A DNA stretch of 64,000 nucleotides from Arthrobacter mobilis. Lineage in GTDB: Bacteria > Actinomycetota > Actinomycetes > Actinomycetales > Micrococcaceae. The stretch spans positions 27,524 to 91,523 of the forward strand of contig NZ_JAAZSQ010000002.1 in assembly GCF_012395835.1 (NCBI RefSeq), read 5' to 3'. The notes beneath the pieces are model-generated. The model was not told the DNA's origin. It saw only the letters and a program-made list of their open reading frames with translations, and made no database searches. The position numbers and the translations under genes were made by a program. Positions 8,993-16,704 of this stretch are shown here, one piece after another (position 1 is the first letter of the stretch; each line of letters begins with the position of its first letter).

Positions 8993-9764
8993 TGCCGTAA
9001 TAGCCGGACCGGCGGGCGGCCGCGTCCTTGAAGTAGGCGTTGGACGCGGGCATGTACAGCAGGACGATTGCGGCCACGCCCAGCAGGATGACCACGGTGC
9101 CCAGGCCGAGCTGCGCCAGCCCGAAGAGGGAGAGCGCGGCGAATACGGTGCCCAGGATCCGTGCCCAGTTCCGCCCGGCCTTGACGTTGAAGGCCACCAG
9201 CAGATAGAGACCGAGGGTGATGAGCCCGACGATCACCAAGGTCACCGCCACGGGTCCGGAAACCATCTCCGGCGTGATGGAGCCGGGATCCTGGTCTCCG
9301 GCCGCCTGCCGGAGCTGTTCCTGGAACTGCGGGTCGTCCCACATGGCCGCGATGAACTGGCCCGCCGCCGCCGCCAGCACGAACGAGTTGATCACGTTCA
9401 AAACCGCCGCGGCGATGATCAGCCAGAAGGCGACCAGCACCTCCCTTGGGGGCGCCGGCTTCGTCGCGCCGTACGGCTGGCTGCCGGGATAGCCGTACTG
9501 GCCAGGCAGCGGCTGCTGGTAGCCGTACTGTGGCTGCGGCTGGCCGTACTGCGGAAGGTTCTGCCCGTACTGCGGCGGGTTCTGCCCGTACTGCGGCGGG
9601 TTCTGCCCGTACTGCGGGGGCTGCGGCTGGCCGTACGGCGGGTTCTGGCCGTAGGACGGCTGCTGCTGGCCATACTGGGGCGGGTTCTGTCCGTACCGAG
9701 GCTGCTCCGGTTCCCGGTGCTGTCCGTTGCCCGGTTCGCCGGGCTTGTTTTCTGGCGTGCTCAT
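8988..9764 (-). CDS. Membrane protein with Tyr/Gln/Pro-rich repeat tail (DUF4064-like)
   Basis: 258 residues. Residues 1-105 are low complexity with about ten variants of PPQYGQN, presumably disordered and cytoplasmic. Residues 110-250 hold four hydrophobic segments (VLVAFWLIIAAAVLNVINSF; VAVTLVIVGLITLGLYLLVAF; ARILGTVFAALSLFGLAQLGL; VVILLGVAAIVLLYMP). The layout matches DUF4064-type actinobacterial membrane proteins of unknown function. The Shine-Dalgarno AAGGAT precedes ATG at 9764. The C-terminus RRSGYYGS lies inside a dispersed repeat. Confidence 0.75.
   Translation of the reverse strand: MSTPENKPGEPGNGQHREPEQPRYGQNPPQYGQQQPSYGQNPPYGQPQPPQYGQNPPQYGQNPPQYGQNLPQYGQPQPQYGYQQPLPGQYGYPGSQPYGATKPAPPREVLVAFWLIIAAAVLNVINSFVLAAAAGQFIAAMWDDPQFQEQLRQAAGDQDPGSITPEMVSGPVAVTLVIVGLITLGLYLLVAFNVKAGRNWARILGTVFAALSLFGLAQLGLGTVVILLGVAAIVLLYMPASNAYFKDAAARRSGYYGS
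9546..9608. repeat. Three tandem 21-base units inside the Tyr/Gln/Pro-rich gene
   Basis: Three near-identical 21-base units (9546-9566, 9567-9587, 9588-9608), the last two identical, each encoding one QYGQNPP/LP heptad on the reverse strand. Recent slippage duplication is likely, so copy number may vary between strains. Confidence 0.8.
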
Positions 9765-9930
9765 GGCCGGATCCTTCTCGTCTGCTGGAACACTCGGGTC
9801 TGAACTACGGTGCCGCAGCCAACCGGTGCAGCTGTCTCCACCCTACAACGCGGCCCTCCGGGCACCGGCCGCCGCCCTCCGCCCCGGCCGGTTTTTGGGC
9901 AATGCCCGCGGCTTTGAGACACTTAAACCC

Positions 9931-10593
9931 ATGCTTCGTTCCACAGTCCATCTGCTCCGCCATGGAGAGGTCCATAATCCGGGCCGCGTGCTCTACGGCC
10001 GGCTGCCGAATTTCCACCTCTCGGAGCTGGGCCTGAAGATGGCAGAGCGCGCCGCGGATTATTTCGGCGACCGCGCCCGTGCCGGCGCCAGGATTGTCTA
10101 CCTGGTCTCTTCCCCCCTGACCCGGGCGCAGGAAACCGCCCGGCCTACTGCCCAGGCCCTGGGCCTGGACGTGGTCACGGACGACCGGATCGTCGAGGCA
10201 CTCAACCGTTTCGAGGGACTGGCCGATGTCAGGGGCCAGCTGAAGGACCCGCGGCACTGGCCCTACCTGGTCAACCCCTTCCGCCCGTCCTGGGGGGAGC
10301 CCTACAGTGCCCAGGTGCGCCGGATGATGGCCGCCGTCGGCGATGCCCGGCGCAATGCCCTGGGCATCGCCGGGGACGGCGCCGAGGCGGTCCTGGTCAG
10401 CCACCAGCTGCCCATCTGGGTGACCCGGCGCTCGGCCGAGTCCCGGGCCCTGTGGCACGATCCTCGCCGCCGCGAATGCACGCTGGCATCGGTGACGTCG
10501 CTCGAATTCGAGGGCGACCGGCTGGTGGGCGTCAGCTATGCGGAGCCCAGTGCCGACCTGCTGCCCGGGGCGGCAAACCTGCCGGGAGCGTAA
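9931..10593 (+). CDS. Histidine phosphatase (phosphoglycerate mutase) family protein
   Basis: 220 residues. The catalytic RHG motif is at 10-12 (LLRHGEVHNPGRVLYGRLPNFHLSELG), followed by SSPLTRAQETA with the substrate-binding Arg. The second catalytic His is in VLVSHQLPIW. In actinobacteria this gene regularly precedes the cytochrome c maturation set (as Rv0525 does in M. tuberculosis), and the same arrangement is seen here. The phosphorylated substrate is unknown. The start ATG 9931 places RHG ten residues in, as usual for the family. Confidence 0.87.
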   Translation: MLRSTVHLLRHGEVHNPGRVLYGRLPNFHLSELGLKMAERAADYFGDRARAGARIVYLVSSPLTRAQETARPTAQALGLDVVTDDRIVEALNRFEGLADVRGQLKDPRHWPYLVNPFRPSWGEPYSAQVRRMMAAVGDARRNALGIAGDGAEAVLVSHQLPIWVTRRSAESRALWHDPRRRECTLASVTSLEFEGDRLVGVSYAEPSADLLPGAANLPGA

Positions 10594-10643
10594 TAGTATT
10601 ACTACGCGTTGTAGAAGCGGGCGCCCGGCCCGCGGAGAAAAGT

Positions 10644-11270
10644 GTGAACGTGACTGCCAAAACCTCTGAATCCCTCAAGCGCCGCTCCCTGCTCAAACTC
10701 GGTGCGGGGCTGGCCGCTGTCCTGTCGCTGACCATGCCGCTGGCCGCGTGCAGCGTCGAGGACCCGCTGGCCCGGCAGGCGAACGCAGGGGACAACAAGA
10801 ACTATATTGCCGGGGACGGCTCGGTCACCGAATACGCGCCGGAGACGCGCGGGGAACCGGTGGAACTGGCCGCCGAACTGTTCGACGGCACCGCCGAGGA
10901 CTCGGCCGACTGGGCCGGCAAGGTCACCGTGCTCAACTTCTGGTACGCCGCCTGCGCGCCTTGCCGGCTCGAAGCCCCGGCCCTGCAGTCCCTGAGCCGG
11001 GAATTCCAGGACCAGGCGCAGTTCTTTGGCGTCAACATCCGGGACGAAAAGCCGACAGCCCAGGCCTTCGAACGCAATTTCGGCGTCACCTACCCGAGCT
11101 TTGCCGACAAGGACGGCGACATCCTGCTGGCCATGACCCGCTACGTGCCGCCCCAGGCGGTGCCCACCACCCTGGTCCTGGACCAGCAGGGCCGGGTGGC
11201 GGCCCGGATCCTCGGCGTGGCGGACAAGGGCACCCTGAAGGCCCTGATCAAAGACGCAGTGGCCGAGTAG
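10644..11270 (+). CDS. TlpA/ResA-type thiol-disulfide oxidoreductase lipoprotein
   Basis: 208 residues from GTG 10644, preceded by GGAGAAA. It has a Lys/Arg-rich N-terminus, a hydrophobic stretch, then lipobox LAAC with Cys36 as the predicted lipid anchor, so it acts on the outer face of the membrane. The thioredoxin fold follows with active site FWYAACAPC (Cys105, Cys108) and the cis-proline segment AVPTTLVLD. It is expected to reduce apocytochrome c cysteines for heme attachment, drawing electrons from CcdA encoded next. First of four genes (tlpA-ccdA-resB-ccsB) with gaps of 2, -1 and 9 bases, clearly an operon. Confidence 0.9.
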   Translation: MNVTAKTSESLKRRSLLKLGAGLAAVLSLTMPLAACSVEDPLARQANAGDNKNYIAGDGSVTEYAPETRGEPVELAAELFDGTAEDSADWAGKVTVLNFWYAACAPCRLEAPALQSLSREFQDQAQFFGVNIRDEKPTAQAFERNFGVTYPSFADKDGDILLAMTRYVPPQAVPTTLVLDQQGRVAARILGVADKGTLKALIKDAVAE

Positions 11271-11272
11271 CC

Positions 11273-12082
11273 GTGGGATCCACTGCGTTCCCGACGGCGT
11301 CCGTGACGGCCATGCTTCCGCTGGGCATCGGCAGCGCCTTCGGCGACACCGTGCTCAACGGCTCCGTCCTGCTGGCCATCCCGGTGGCGATGCTCGCAGG
11401 CCTCATCTCCTTCCTGTCCCCGTGCGTGCTGCCGCTGGTGCCGGGCTACCTCGGCTATGTCACCGGCCTGACCGGCGTGGACCTTGCCCAGCAGCGGCGC
11501 GGCCGGATGCTGGCCGGGATCGGGCTGTTCGTGCTGGGCTTTTCGGCTGTCTTCGTGGCTATCGGTGCGGTCTTCGGCCAGCTCGGGGCCTGGTTGAAGG
11601 GGACCGACGCCGCCTGGGTCACCCAGCTGCTCGGCGCCGTCGTCATCCTCATGGGGATCATCTTCCTGGGCGGGCTGTCCTTCTTCCAGCGCGACCGGAA
11701 GATCCATTCCCGGCCGCCGGCCGGACTCTGGGGCGCCCCCGTGCTGGGCATGACCTTCGGCCTGGGCTGGGCCCCCTGCATCGGCCCGACCTTCTCCGCG
11801 GTGCAGGCGCTGGCCTATTCCGGTGGGGCCGACGCCGCCAAGGGCGCCTTCCTGGCCTTCGTCTACTGCCTGGGGCTCGGGCTCCCGTTCCTGCTGATCG
11901 CCCTGGGCGTGCGGCGGGGCATGGGCGCGATGGCCTTCTTCCGGCGGCACCGGCTGGCGCTGCAGCGCACCGGCGGGGCGGTTTTGGTGGTGCTGGGCGT
12001 GCTGATGGCGGCCGGGCTCTGGGGCAGCTGGGTGGCCCAACTGCAGGACTGGTTTGCGAACGAAGTGAGGCTCCCCATCTGA
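11273..12082 (+). CDS. ccdA: Cytochrome c biogenesis transmembrane protein CcdA
   Basis: About 269 residues from GTG 11273; GTG 11303 or ATG 11312 are alternative starts. Six hydrophobic helices are visible. The paired redox cysteines are in SPCVLPLVPGYL (Cys51) and GWAPCIGPTFSA (Cys169), the two conserved positions of the CcdA/DsbD family. It carries electrons from cytoplasmic thioredoxin across the membrane to the TlpA/ResA partner encoded just upstream. Its stop TGA (12080-12082) shares its last base with the ATG of resB, so the two are translationally coupled. Confidence 0.92.
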   Translation: MGSTAFPTASVTAMLPLGIGSAFGDTVLNGSVLLAIPVAMLAGLISFLSPCVLPLVPGYLGYVTGLTGVDLAQQRRGRMLAGIGLFVLGFSAVFVAIGAVFGQLGAWLKGTDAAWVTQLLGAVVILMGIIFLGGLSFFQRDRKIHSRPPAGLWGAPVLGMTFGLGWAPCIGPTFSAVQALAYSGGADAAKGAFLAFVYCLGLGLPFLLIALGVRRGMGAMAFFRRHRLALQRTGGAVLVVLGVLMAAGLWGSWVAQLQDWFANEVRLPI

Positions 12083-13827
12083 TGAGCGAGACAGCCAAGA
12101 CTTCCGGCGGCCTCGAGCAGGACCGCCCGGATGCCGACGCCGCGGCGGAGCTGGCCCGGCAGGCCGAGGCCGGCCCGGCGGGCAGGGCCGCCGCCCCGGA
12201 CGTCACCCTGCCGGTGCTCGGGTTCGCGGGCATGCTGCGCTGGGCCTGGACCCAGCTGACCAGCATGCGCACGGCCCTGTTCCTGCTGCTGCTGCTGGCC
12301 GTCGCGGCGGTCCCGGGTTCGCTCTTCCCGCAGCGGCCGGCCAATCCTGCCGTCGTCACGCAGTACCTCAAGGACAACCCGGACACCGGGCCCTGGCTGG
12401 ACAAGCTTCAGCTCTTCGATGTGTACTCCTCCGTCTGGTTCTCGGCGATCTACCTGCTGCTGTTCATCTCGCTGATCGGCTGCGTGCTCCCGCGGGCCGG
12501 CCACCACTGGAAGGCCATGCGGTCGCAGCCGCCGCGCACGCCCCGGCGGCTGTCCCGGCTGCCCGAATACGGCGCCCTGGCCCTGGCGGCGGATTCCCCG
12601 GTAACGGCCAGCTCGGCGGTCGAGGACGCCGCACGGCTGCTGAAACGGCGCGGCTACCGCGTCCAGGTGCGCGGCGCGGACACCGCCCTGCCCTCGGTCG
12701 GCGCCGAGCGGGGCTTTTTGAAGGAAACCGGCAACCTCATCTTCCACATCAGCCTCATCGGCGTGCTGGTCTCCGTGGCCGTCGGCGGGCTGTTCGGCTA
12801 CCGCGGGCAGAAGATCATCGTCGAGGGCGATTCCTTCGTGAACACCCTCGTGGGCTATGACAATTTCTCGCCCGGGACCAACTTCTCGGAGAACCAGCTG
12901 GAGCCGTTTTCGCTGCAACTGGACAAGTTCGAGGTGGTCTTCGACCGCGAGTCCAAAACCCACTACGGCCAGCCGCTGGACTTCACCGCCGGCATGACCA
13001 CCCGGGATGCGGCAGGTGCCGAGCCCAAGCAGCAGACGCTGAAGGTCAACGAGCCGCTGTCCATCGGCGGCGCCAATGTGTACCTGGTGGGCAACGGCTA
13101 CGCCCCGGTGGTGACCGTCCGGGACGGCGACGGCAACATCGCCCACCAAGGGCCGGTGGTCGCGGTGCCCACCGACGGCGCGTACACCTCCACCCTGGTG
13201 CTCAAGGTGCCGGACGCCCGGCCCGAACAGCTCGGCTTCGTGGGACTGTTCCTGCCCACCGCGCTGGAGAATGAGCAGGGCGTGGCCTTCGGCAGCGACC
13301 CGGACCCGTTCAACCCGCGGCTGTACCTGAACTCCTACGCCGGGGACCTGGGCCTGGACGAGGGGGAGCCGAAGAACGTCTACGTCCTGGACACCGCCGG
13401 ACTGCGGGTGCTCAACGACCGCACCCAGGAAAGCGGCGGCATCGTGCTCGGGCCCGGGGAGACCTTTACACTGCCGGACGGGCTGGGCACCATCAGCTTC
13501 GACGGCCTCAAGCGCTACGTGGCCCTGGACATCACCGCCGATCCGGGGGAGACCGGCGCCCTGGTCTTCTCCAGCCTGGCACTGGCCGGACTGTGCGCGT
13601 CCCTGTTTGTCGGCCGGCGCCGCGTCTGGGTCCGGGCCGGCACCCACCCGGACGGGCGCACCATGGTGGAGTGGGCGCTGCTGGCCCGCGGCGAGGACCA
13701 CCGCCTGGCGGCCGAGGCGGCGGCCCTGCGGAAGCTGCTGGAAAAAGAATGGCTGGCCGGATCCGCCCGGCCGGCGGACAACGGCAAGAACGGCGGCGCC
13801 GGGAGCGCCGGCGCGACGAACTCCTAA
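12082..13827 (+). CDS. resB: Cytochrome c biogenesis protein ResB (Ccs1)
   Basis: 581 residues. A 55-residue Ala/Asp-rich N-terminal tail precedes helix 1 (LFLLLLLAVAAVPGSLFPQ). Helix 2 (YLLLFISLIGCVLPR) and helix 3 (LIFHISLIGVLVSVAVGGLFGY) follow, then a large extracytoplasmic domain, and a last helix near 490-510 (LVFSSLALAGLCASLFVG). This is the ResB/Ccs1 layout. Together with CcsB it forms the system II heme exporter and cytochrome c synthetase. The ATG overlaps the ccdA stop (ATGA). Confidence 0.92.
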   Translation: MSETAKTSGGLEQDRPDADAAAELARQAEAGPAGRAAAPDVTLPVLGFAGMLRWAWTQLTSMRTALFLLLLLAVAAVPGSLFPQRPANPAVVTQYLKDNPDTGPWLDKLQLFDVYSSVWFSAIYLLLFISLIGCVLPRAGHHWKAMRSQPPRTPRRLSRLPEYGALALAADSPVTASSAVEDAARLLKRRGYRVQVRGADTALPSVGAERGFLKETGNLIFHISLIGVLVSVAVGGLFGYRGQKIIVEGDSFVNTLVGYDNFSPGTNFSENQLEPFSLQLDKFEVVFDRESKTHYGQPLDFTAGMTTRDAAGAEPKQQTLKVNEPLSIGGANVYLVGNGYAPVVTVRDGDGNIAHQGPVVAVPTDGAYTSTLVLKVPDARPEQLGFVGLFLPTALENEQGVAFGSDPDPFNPRLYLNSYAGDLGLDEGEPKNVYVLDTAGLRVLNDRTQESGGIVLGPGETFTLPDGLGTISFDGLKRYVALDITADPGETGALVFSSLALAGLCASLFVGRRRVWVRAGTHPDGRTMVEWALLARGEDHRLAAEAAALRKLLEKEWLAGSARPADNGKNGGAGSAGATNS

Positions 13828-13836
13828 GGAACCCCG

Positions 13837-14853
13837 ATGCCCTCCATTGACGAAACCCTGGGCCAGTACAGCGAGCTGTTCATCCTGCTGGCCGCCATGA
13901 CCTTCACCGTGGCGCTGATCGCCTTCTGCTGGGACCTGGCCACCGCCAGCCGGACCCTGCAGGCGGTGGAGGACCGGCTCGCCCGCCAGCAGGTCCCTGC
14001 CGAGGCGGCGGTGGGCGCGGGCCGGACCGGCGGCGGGGGCGCCGCGGAGGGCGCCGTCGAGACCGCCGACGAGTCCCTGGAGTATGCCGGGCAGCGCCGG
14101 CCGGCTGCCCGGATCGGTGTGGCGCTGAGCGCCCTGGGCACCCTCATCCTGGCCGCCGGCGTGATCTCCCGCGGCCTCGCGGCACACCGGGTGCCCTGGG
14201 GCAACATGTACGAGTTCTGCACCACCGGCGCGCTGGTGGTGGCGGCGGTCTTCCTGCTGGCCCTGACCCGGAAGGACATGCGCTTCCTGGGCTCGTTCGT
14301 GATCGGCCTCGTGGTGATCATGCTCTGCGCTGCCGCCATTGCCTTCCCGACGCCGGTGGCCCACCTGGTGCCGGCGCTGCAGAGCTACTGGCTGATCATC
14401 CACGTATCCGTGGCGGTGATTGCCTCGGCGCTGTTCACGCTGACCTTCGCGATGTCCGTGCTGCAGCTGCTGCAGGCCCGGCGCGAAGCCACGGCCATGG
14501 CCGGCCGGCCGGACCGCTTGGCCTTCCTGCGCGTGGTGCCGTCGGCGCTGACCTTGGAGAATGTCGCCTACCGGATCAACACCGTGGCCTTCGTGCTCTG
14601 GACCTTCACCGTGATGGCCGGCGCGATCTGGGCGGAGAAGGCCTGGGGCCGCTACTGGGGCTGGGACACCAAGGAAGTCTGGAGCTTCGTGATCTGGGTG
14701 GTCTACGCCGGCTACCTGCATGCCCGCGCCACCCGGGGCTGGACCGGGACCCGGGCCGCCTGGCTGTCGATTGTGGGCTACCTGTGCGTGATCTTCAACT
14801 TCACCATCGTGAACGTCTTCTTCTCCGGCCTGCACAGCTACTCCGGGCTGTAA
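13837..14853 (+). CDS. ccsB: Cytochrome c biogenesis protein CcsB/CcsA (heme-handling)
   Basis: 338 residues, about eight membrane helices. The tryptophan-rich heme-handling motif WGRYWGWDTKEVWSFVIW lies at roughly 270-287, with flanking conserved histidines (WLIIHVSVAVIA and YLHARATRG). It delivers reduced heme to the outside for ligation to apocytochrome c, in complex with ResB. A nonconserved 40-residue loop after helix 1 is Ala/Gly-rich. It is last in the operon; a 12-pair hairpin follows 7 bases after the stop. Confidence 0.93.
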   Translation: MPSIDETLGQYSELFILLAAMTFTVALIAFCWDLATASRTLQAVEDRLARQQVPAEAAVGAGRTGGGGAAEGAVETADESLEYAGQRRPAARIGVALSALGTLILAAGVISRGLAAHRVPWGNMYEFCTTGALVVAAVFLLALTRKDMRFLGSFVIGLVVIMLCAAAIAFPTPVAHLVPALQSYWLIIHVSVAVIASALFTLTFAMSVLQLLQARREATAMAGRPDRLAFLRVVPSALTLENVAYRINTVAFVLWTFTVMAGAIWAEKAWGRYWGWDTKEVWSFVIWVVYAGYLHARATRGWTGTRAAWLSIVGYLCVIFNFTIVNVFFSGLHSYSGL

Positions 14854-14860
14854 CCGCCGG

Positions 14861-14888
14861 GCGGTTCCCGGGGGTGCCCGGGAACCGC
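14861..14888. terminator. Bidirectional terminator after ccsB
   Basis: GCGGTTCCCGGG (14861-14872) and CCCGGGAACCGC (14877-14888), a perfect 12-pair stem with loop GGTG, between convergent genes. Confidence 0.75.
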
Positions 14889-14892
14889 AGGG

Positions 14893-15276
14893 TCAACGGG
14901 TGCTGCCGCCGGGGTTGTCCTGGCCCTCTTCGCCCAGGCTCTGTTCCCGGTCCCGCAGTTCCTGCTCGCGCCGCTTCAGTTCCTCTTCACGCTGCTTGCT
15001 GCGCCGCTGCGCATCCAGGGCGCGCAGGAACGCGATGTCCTCGTCGGGGGCCATCGGCCGGCGGGCGGGTGCCTGCGCGGCGGCCCGGCCGGACTGCGGA
15101 CGGCCGAAGAAGAACCACAGGCCGGCGCCGATCAGCGGCACCAGCAGGATGGTCAGGATCCAGCCCGGCTTGGAAATGCTCCGGACCTCGTATGGCGCCG
15201 AACGGATGCACTCGATGAGGGCATAAACAATGATTGACACTGCCAGCACAACCAGCAGGATATAGAGACGGGCCAT
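14893..15276 (-). CDS. PLDc_N-domain membrane protein with coiled-coil tail
   Basis: 127 residues. Helix 1 (YILLVVLAVSIIVYALIECI) and helix 2 (GWILTILLVPLIGAGLWFFFG) flank a short loop, matching the PLDc_N (phospholipase D N-terminal-like) domain common in small actinobacterial membrane proteins. Residues 85-115 are a charged, coiled-coil-like helix (RRSKQREEELKRREQELRDR). No catalytic HKD motif exists, so it is not a phospholipase. The reverse strand reads TACAAT, 6 bases, ATG, indicating a leaderless transcript. Function is unknown. Confidence 0.8.
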   Translation of the reverse strand: MARLYILLVVLAVSIIVYALIECIRSAPYEVRSISKPGWILTILLVPLIGAGLWFFFGRPQSGRAAAQAPARRPMAPDEDIAFLRALDAQRRSKQREEELKRREQELRDREQSLGEEGQDNPGGSTR

Positions 15277-15372
15277 AGTTCAATTGTAGTTGAGCGGCCG
15301 CTCCGGACCGGCGCCGCCCCGATGCTCCCTGCGGCGGCCCGGCCCGCCGCGGCCGGGGAGTAAACTTGTCTG

Positions 15373-15684
15373 GTGGCTTTCTGGAAATTCACTGCACTGC
15401 GGGTAGGCCTGATGGCCGCCCTGTTCGTCGTCTTCCTCTACCTGCACCTGGGCGTCATCTTCTCGGCCATCGCCGCCGCCGTTATCGCCTGGTGCATCAC
15501 CTACCTGTTCTTCCGCAGCTGGCGCGACGCGGCAGCCGCCGCCGTGGCTTCGCGGTTCTCCGGCCGGGGCCGGCCGCTGCGGACCTCCACGGAAATCTCC
15601 GACGCGCTGGCCGAGGACGCCCTCACCGAGCAGGACGGTGCCCGGAGCGCGCAGCCGGACCGCCGGCAGCAGCCCGGCGCCTAG
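15373..15684 (+). CDS. DUF4229 membrane protein
   Basis: 103 residues from GTG 15373. Two helices (VGLMAALFVVFLYLHLGVIFSAIAAAVIAWCITYLFF) are followed by a basic/Ala segment and a hydrophilic tail, matching DUF4229, an actinobacterial family of unknown function usually found beside menaquinone genes. TAAACT (15361-15366) lies exactly 6 bases before GTG, so it is leaderless. It converges on menA with a 30-base gap. Confidence 0.8.
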   Translation: MAFWKFTALRVGLMAALFVVFLYLHLGVIFSAIAAAVIAWCITYLFFRSWRDAAAAAVASRFSGRGRPLRTSTEISDALAEDALTEQDGARSAQPDRRQQPGA

Positions 15685-15714
15685 GCCGGGCCGGGGCCGC
15701 AAACAGGCGGCGCA

Positions 15715-16596
15715 TCAGATGATCGTGCCGAGCACCAGCGCGAGCCCGTAGGCCGCGGCGAAGCCCAGATTGATCATCCCGGTCTGCTGCAGCACCGGGA
15801 TCAGGCTGTTGCGCTGCTGGCCCTTGAGCATGGTCCAGCTGGGCAGCAGGCACAGCGGGACCAGCAGCAGCACCAGCAGCACCCACGGGTGCTCGTAGAC
15901 CAGCACCAGCGGCAGCAGCAGGGCCACGGCCAGCATCATCACGTAGCTGACCCGGGCCGCCTCGTCCCCGATGCGCACCGCCAGCGTCAGTTTCCCCGCT
16001 TCGCGGTCCGTGGGGATGTCGCGCACATTGTTGGCCATCAGCAGGGCGGTGGCAATCAGGCCAGTGCCCACCGCGCCAATAAAGGACGGCCAGCTCACCT
16101 GCAGAGCCTGGGTGTAGGTGGTGCCCATGGTCGCCACGATCCCGAAGAACAGGAACACGAAGACCTCGCCCAGGCCCCGATAGCCGTACGGGTTGCTGCC
16201 GCCGGTATAGCCCCAGGCGGCAATCACGCAGCCGACGCCGACCAGCAGCAGCGGCCAGGTCCGGGACAGGATGATCAGCACCAGGCCGGCGAGCATCGCG
16301 AGCCCGAAGCACAGGAACGCCGCCTGCTTCACGGTCCGGGCCGGGGCCGCCCCGGATGCGGTCAGGCGCATCGGCCCCACCCGCGCATCGTCCGTGCCGC
16401 GGATGCCGTCCGAGTAGTCGTTGGCGTAGTTCACCCCGACCTGGAACAGGACGGCCACCAGGACCGCGAGCAGGGCGGGGAACGGCTTGAAGGCGCCCAG
16501 TTCGAACGCGGCCGCGCTGCCCACGGCCACCGGTGCGATCGCCATCGGCAGGGTGCGGGGACGCGCCCCGTGAATCCATTGGGCTGCTGTGGCCAC
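15715..16596 (-). CDS. menA: 1,4-dihydroxy-2-naphthoate polyprenyltransferase
   Basis: 293 residues, UbiA-family integral membrane prenyltransferase, which attaches the polyprenyl chain to DHNA to give demethylmenaquinone. The first Asp-rich motif is NYANDYSDGIRGTDD and the second is DIPTDREAGK, which bind the Mg-diphosphate of the donor. About eight helices are visible. The start is taken as GTG 16596 (RC of cac), because ATAGGAACTTAC provides a Shine-Dalgarno there and the protein begins as usual with WIHGARPRTLPMAIAPV. The donor chain is presumably made by the polyprenyl synthase at 54776. Confidence 0.93.
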   Translation of the reverse strand: MATAAQWIHGARPRTLPMAIAPVAVGSAAAFELGAFKPFPALLAVLVAVLFQVGVNYANDYSDGIRGTDDARVGPMRLTASGAAPARTVKQAAFLCFGLAMLAGLVLIILSRTWPLLLVGVGCVIAAWGYTGGSNPYGYRGLGEVFVFLFFGIVATMGTTYTQALQVSWPSFIGAVGTGLIATALLMANNVRDIPTDREAGKLTLAVRIGDEAARVSYVMMLAVALLLPLVLVYEHPWVLLVLLLVPLCLLPSWTMLKGQQRNSLIPVLQQTGMINLGFAAAYGLALVLGTII

Positions 16597-16646
16597 GTAA
16601 GTTCCTATCCTTTGCTTCTCGTGCTTGTGCGTGCGTAGGCGGTGCG

Positions 16647-16703
16647 GAGTGGGGCGCGGGGCCCCGGCGTGGCGCGTCAGCGACACGGCGGGAGCGCCCA
16701 ATC
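16647..16703. repeat. Dispersed palindromic repeat, type 1 copy B
   Basis: GAGTGGGGCGCGGGG at one end and GGCGGGAGCGCCCAATC at the other, 57 bases. It ends one base before the menE stop codon on the reverse strand. It therefore lies in the menE-menA gap in the same relation to a stop codon as copies A and D. Confidence 0.7.
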
Positions 16704-16704
16704 C

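Noticed and set aside
8960..9740. CRISPR-like array suggested by the regular 21-base units
   Set aside because: The units are contiguous without spacers and encode a heptad repeat in frame; this is a coding tandem repeat.
11863..14835. 990-codon open frame on the minus strand opposite resB and ccsB
   Set aside because: Shadow of third-position GC in the cytochrome c maturation genes; the plus-strand genes have complete motifs and the minus frame has none.
8921..15000. Rex boxes at the cytochrome c maturation or menaquinone promoters
   Set aside because: I looked for TTGTGAA-N6-TTCACAA and close variants and found none convincing.
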